This document shows positions 13,415-17,389 of a DNA stretch of 17,389 nt, piece after piece. Each line of letters begins with the position of its first letter. Positions within the stretch are counted from its first letter, which is position 1. A model generated the notes under the pieces. That model saw nothing but the letters and a program-made list of their open reading frames with translations, had not been told where the DNA came from and searched no databases. This DNA is from JBCCZC01 sp039188505 (lineage in GTDB: Bacteria; Pseudomonadota; Gammaproteobacteria; Xanthomonadales; SZUA-38), in the NCBI GenBank assembly GCA_039188505.1, contig JBCCZC010000068.1, positions 1 through 17,389 of the forward strand, read 5' to 3'. The position numbers were made by a program, and so were the translations under genes.

Positions 13415-16133
13415 TCAGAACTCGAACCCGCTGCGATAGACCCGATCGGAATCGAGGCGCCGAAACGCCGCCGCACCCTGGCCGGCTTCGGAGGTAGGCG
13501 CGCCGATGATCAGTGCTTCCTCAGAGCTTCCGATCGCGGCACCGAACGATTCCTGCTGGAGAAAATCAGCCGACGCGTCGGAAAATGCGCTGATCTGAAC
13601 GATCTGCAGGCCCGAATCCGCATTGAATCGATAGACCGCGCCAAAGCGCCCGGGCGTTGAGCCAAGCGTTTCTACGGTCTGGTTCGGCGCGCCCACGAGA
13701 ATCTCGTCCGGACCGAATGCGACCGCGCGACCGAACTCCGACCCGGGCTCGGGAAAGGCCGGACGAATCGCATCGCCCGCCATGGCGCCGGAGGGGGCGA
13801 ACTGAAACACGGCGCCCGACCCGCCGGACGCCTGGGGCGCACCGATCAGCAGTCGATTTCCGTCGAGCGCCAGCGACGCTCCGAACTGTCCGGAACCGCC
13901 ATCAAGCGGAGGCTCGATGTCGGTCAGTGGATTTCCGGCGCCATCGAAGATCGACACCAGGCCGGGGAGGAATGAGGTCGCAGGTCCCGGTGAGCCGACG
14001 GCAATCTGCCCGTCGGCACAGGGCAAGACTGGCGCCGAAGCGGCCATTCGCGACGGGACGCGTCGGCATGAGCTCGACCGGTGCTGTCTCGAGATCGTCG
14101 GCGTCGAAGATGAATACTGCCCCGCTGCCATCGGCCCCCGTGCCTGGCGCGCCCACCACCAGCGTGCTGCCGTCGAGATCGACGGCCTGTCCGAACTCGC
14201 CACCGTCGTCGCCGTCAACCTGGCCGATCAGGAACGGGAGTTCGGCGGGCCGCAGCTGGTACAGGCCGACGCTGCCCTTGTCCAGAACGCCCTTAGATCG
14301 GGCCACGGGGTCGCCAGGCGATCCCACGGCCAGCACGTCTCCGGAAATTGACACCGATGCGCCGAACCCGGCGGTCCCCGGCGGCGCCTCGAGCTGCCCG
14401 ATCTCCTGGCGACTGCCATCCCCGAGGATTCGATAGATCACGACGCTGCCATCTCCTCCTGGAGACCCGACGGCTGCGTAGCGATCGGTGACGGCCACGG
14501 ACGCACCGAAGCTGCCGATGCCCTCCGGCGGAACGATGCGATTCAGGGCGCCCACGGCGAGGTCGACTGCATCATTCGGAGCCGGCGTCCGCGGATTATC
14601 CGTGGTCACGAAGACGCCGTCGGCGAGGAAGGCACCCTGCAGGCTGATCGACTGTCCTTCGAAGTCGTTCTCCACGAGCAGATCGATGCTGTCAAAGAGA
14701 TCGAACGCGCCCAGTCCGAGGCGGGTGAATCTCGCGTCGATGCGATTGGTGACCGGATCGACATCGAAGGAAACGATGCGATCGCCAAGCAGGCCCTCCG
14801 GAAAGGCGTCGAGGAGGCGCGTGCCTGCAGGTGCCGTGAACGTGAATTCGACATCGCCGTCGAAGGGTGCATCGGCGATTCGGAAACTGATTCCCTCGAT
14901 CCGGATCGTGTCGGAAGGGTTCGGCCGTCCATCGCCGTCGTTGTCGAGGAGCACCTCGACGTCGCTTGAGGACAATTCGGCGCTGAAGCGGGCGGTTGGA
15001 TCATCGTTGGCGTCACCGGAGATTGTGAAAACGAACGGGTTTTCGTCCGGATCACCGTTCGCAACACTCACTTCGAAGGCGAACGCGCTTGCGGAAATTG
15101 GGGCAAAGGACACGACAAGCTCGGACTGGTCGCCCGCTTGAATCTCGCTTGACGGTGCGGCGGTCAGAACGAGGTCCTGAACGTTTTCGATAGCTTGCAG
15201 ACGGACCTCACCCACTGTGAGCGCGTCGCTACCGATGTTCGCGATGATGACCGAGACCTCCGTAGTAGCGACTTCGACCACCCCGAGGTCGTCGTCGTCG
15301 CCCGAGCGAATGGAGCGACCGTCCCTCGAGACGCTTATCTCCGGCCCTTCTGGAGCCTCGCAGAGCGGGATACCGCCGGTGCCCTTGTCGAAAATCTCTG
15401 CAACTTCGGATGCGCTCAGCGCCCGATCGAAAACGGCCACCTCGTCCAGTCCGCCGGCAAAGAAGCTGCTGCAGCTGTCCCACCCGAGGTAGATGTCCTG
15501 CGGGATATCTCGAAATGCGTTTCGGCGCACAGGCGAAGTCGCCGCAAATGAGCCGTCGAGAAAGTAGGTGGTCTCGTCTCCGGTCGACGTGACCACCACA
15601 TGCGTCCACCGCTGGCTGGGCAAAGTCAGACCGGCTGAGGCGAAGAACGATTCGAAAGTGTTGTCCCAGCCGTTGAAGTCCAGACTTGCTGGCTCGACGC
15701 CACCATAGAGCTGCCACGCGCCGATGTTGCAGTCGGATCGCGCGACCATCAGGGCGGAGAAGCCGCTGCCGAATAGCGGAGTCGGCTGCGGCTCCACGCG
15801 CGCCCACATCGACACAGATATATCGGTCTCGCCAGCTCTTGTCACCGCCGCGTTCACACCGCTTGAGATGTGCGCGCCTCTGCCGTCGAACTCCGCTCCG
15901 TTGCCTACGATCGCGGGCGCGAAGAACACGTTGCCCTCGATCTCTCCCTGGCCCCCTCGTAGCTCTTCATCGCCATCGACGTCTAGCGGCCAATAGCCGA
16001 CAAGTCCGTCGTCGCAGATCTGACTGCCGGCAAACACCGCATTGCTGAAGGCCAGAGCGGCGATGAGCGCGCCTTGTCCGAGAAGAGCCTTTGTGTCCAC
16101 CAGACGCCACCAACCCGGGAATTTCCACCGCAC
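13415..16133 (-). pseudogene. Exported LamG/FG-GAP repeat surface protein, frameshifted near 14018
   Basis: Two overlapping frames make one protein. The first runs from a GTG at 16133: a signal peptide ending near residue 35 (AVFA), a LamG/concanavalin-like domain (about 43-250, GLVGYWPLDVDGDEE), an anchor-like Ig region (about 255-372, NIGSDALTVGEVRL), another beta region with LLDNDGDGRPNP (about 375-520), and FG-GAP repeats. Its frame breaks at RFGASLAL near 14020, and the next frame resumes at ADGQIAVGSPG. Removing one base (about 14018) restores an uninterrupted repeat and gives 906 codons including the stop, 905 residues. Seven repeats of the form FGxxxxx...VGSP or IGAP can be counted, a beta-propeller-like array. 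The protein ends YRSGFEF. It may be a surface lectin or adhesin. A sequencing error cannot be excluded. The ribosome site is weak, and a later GTG at codon 12 is possible. Confidence 0.8.
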
Positions 16134-16259
16134 CGGAGCTTAGCCAATGGCGCGGGACTTCGAAAGCAATCGGTCTTTCGCTCGGATGGCCCGAGTCGAC
16201 GTTCGAATTGTGCATACGAATGCAGCAAGGCTTCATTTTGGTGCATGAGGCGCGTTATC
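16134..16259. promoter_or_regulatory. Divergent intergenic region with a possible operator
   Basis: This 126-base gap separates the minus-strand FG-GAP gene from the plus-strand oxidoreductase gene and must hold both promoters or one of them. It contains an inverted repeat TGCAT-ACGA-ATGCA (16211-16224), with a third GTGCAT copy near 16241, and TTCG/CGAA flanks (from 16202). These could be a transcription factor site. I see no clear -35/-10 pair. Confidence 0.3.
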
Positions 16260-17389
16260 ATGGGGAGTTCCCCGCCGCCGAATTTCTGGACGCCGATGGC
16301 CACCGCCGCAGCGAAAATCGACACCACCTACACCCTCGACGACAAGTACACCCGCGAGAAGGGTCGGATCTACCTGACCGGCATCCAGGCGCTCGTGCGT
16401 CTGCCGATGATGCAGCAGCTCCGCGACCGGGCCGCCGGCCTGAATACGGGCGGCTTCATCTCCGGCTATCGCGGCTCGCCGCTCGGGGGGCTGGACCTGA
16501 ATCTCTGGCGCGCGCGGAAGCACCTGGCCGACTACGGCATCGAGTTCGTCTCCGGTCTGAACGAGGACCTCGCGGCCACTTCCGTCTGGGGCTCGCAGCA
16601 GGTCAATCTGTTCCCAGGCGCGAAGGTCGATGGCGTGTATGCCATGTGGTACGGCAAGGGCCCCGGCGTCGATCGCTGTGGTGATGTCTTCAAGCACGCC
16701 AACGCGGCCGGCACCAGCCGCCACGGTGGTGTGCTCGTGCTCGCCGGCGACGACCACGCGTGCCGCTCCTCGACGCTGCCGCATCAGTCCGAGCACGAGT
16801 TCATGTCGGCGATGATGCCGGTGCTGAATCCCTGCGGTGTCCAGGACATCGTCGACATGGGGATCATGGGCTGGGCGATGTCCCGCTACACGGGCCGCTG
16901 GGTCGGCTTCAAGACGATCGCCGAGACGGTCGAGTCATCCGCCTCGGTTTCGGTCGATCCGCACCAGCTCGAGATCGTCCTCCCCGAGGATTTCGAGCTG
17001 CCGCCGGGCGGCCTGAACATTCGCTGGCCCGATCCGCCCATGGACCAGGAGCTGCGGCTTCACCAGTACGGTATCCATGCGGCGCTTGCGTTCGCGCGGG
17101 CGAACACGCTCGATCGCGTCGTCATCGATTCGCCCAAGGCGCGGCTCGGCATCGCGACCACCGGCAAGTCCTATCTCGACGTCCTGCAGGCGCTCGATGA
17201 TCTCGGCATCTCGCCGGAGATGGCGGCTGACATCGGCATCCGCGTCTACAAGATCGGCATGAGTTGGCCGCTCGAGCCGAGCGGCGTGCGTGAGTTCGCG
17301 AAGGGCCTCGAGGACATCCTCATCGTCGAGGAGAAGCGCACGGTCGTGGAGGATCAGCTCAAGGCGCACATGTTCAACTGGGACGAGGC
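16260..17389 (+). CDS. Indolepyruvate ferredoxin oxidoreductase family protein (fused type), N-terminal part
   Basis: 376 codons are visible; the frame is still open at the window end. Family members of this fused type are about 1150-1190 residues. They carry out thiamine-diphosphate-dependent oxidative decarboxylation of arylpyruvates (from aromatic amino acids) to acyl-CoA with ferredoxin. YTLDDKYTREKGRIYLTG and LNTGGFISGYRGSPLGGLD (from about residue 61) are characteristic. NEDLAATSVWGSQQVNLFPG, GVDRCGDVFKHANAAGTS and EEKRTVVEDQLK match the N-terminal IorA-like part. The Fe-S and gamma-type domains would lie beyond the edge. Two starts are possible: ATG 16260, with GAGG nine bases upstream, and ATG 16296 (MATAAAKID), which fits usual family N-termini better. 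I list the longer. It is divergent from the FG-GAP gene. Confidence 0.9.
   Translation, partial: MGSSPPPNFWTPMATAAAKIDTTYTLDDKYTREKGRIYLTGIQALVRLPMMQQLRDRAAGLNTGGFISGYRGSPLGGLDLNLWRARKHLADYGIEFVSGLNEDLAATSVWGSQQVNLFPGAKVDGVYAMWYGKGPGVDRCGDVFKHANAAGTSRHGGVLVLAGDDHACRSSTLPHQSEHEFMSAMMPVLNPCGVQDIVDMGIMGWAMSRYTGRWVGFKTIAETVESSASVSVDPHQLEIVLPEDFELPPGGLNIRWPDPPMDQELRLHQYGIHAALAFARANTLDRVVIDSPKARLGIATTGKSYLDVLQALDDLGISPEMAADIGIRVYKIGMSWPLEPSGVREFAKGLEDILIVEEKRTVVEDQLKAHMFNWDE

Noticed and set aside
14010..14030. Programmed frameshift in the FG-GAP gene
   Set aside because: There is no slippery heptamer, rare-codon stop or strong downstream stem that I can see, so mutation or sequencing error is simpler.
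1..17389. tRNA, rRNA, prophage or insertion sequence with transposase
   Set aside because: I found no cloverleaf-like sequence with a recognisable T-arm, no rRNA motifs and no transposase, integrase or phage protein.

Overview
The window is GC-rich proteobacterial DNA and nearly all coding. A Wenzhouxiangella/Xanthomonadales-like or Chromatiales-like gammaproteobacterium is my best guess. The grounds are a plant-type glutamate-cysteine ligase tail, a three-domain Grx4-A-type-rhodanese protein, a fused indolepyruvate ferredoxin oxidoreductase, and large exported proteins including one ending in a GFE-type tail. This placement is inference; there is no rRNA or other marker gene here.

Layout. 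(1) 1-1374, plus strand: the 3' end of gshA, a small lipoprotein and a Grx4-family fusion protein, 12 and 9 bases apart, which looks like one thiol/redox transcription unit. (2) 1375-2000, non-coding: a 162-base imperfect palindrome (MITE- or ERIC-like), a run of hairpins including a REP-like one, then an AT-richer leader. (3) 2001-4088, plus: a TPR/GT41 (OGT/SPINDLY-type) glycosyltransferase that converges on (4) 4095-5318, minus: an MltF-like lytic transglycosylase. (5) 5419-16133, all minus strand. In transcription order: a frameshifted LamG/FG-GAP surface protein, a serine-hydrolase-fold protein that has lost its catalytic serine, a second serine hydrolase with intact SxxK, a 1127-residue secreted lysyl-endopeptidase-like protease, a SixA-type phosphohistidine phosphatase overlapping the protease stop codon, and a YkvA-like (DUF1232) protein. 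(6) 16260 to the window end, plus: a divergently transcribed fused indolepyruvate ferredoxin oxidoreductase, incomplete at the edge.

Functionally the left end deals with glutathione and Fe-S/redox chemistry. The middle is cell-envelope and protein glycosylation. The long minus-strand block is mostly exported proteins (adhesin-like, serine-hydrolase-like, protease) that may serve surface attachment and extracellular protein use, feeding amino acid breakdown such as that by the right-hand oxidoreductase; that link is speculative.

I see no complete undescribed defence or mobile system. The most noteworthy points are the long palindromic element, the catalytic Ser-to-Asp change in the 11571-13346 protein, the single-base frameshift near 14018, and the protease/SixA translational overlap.
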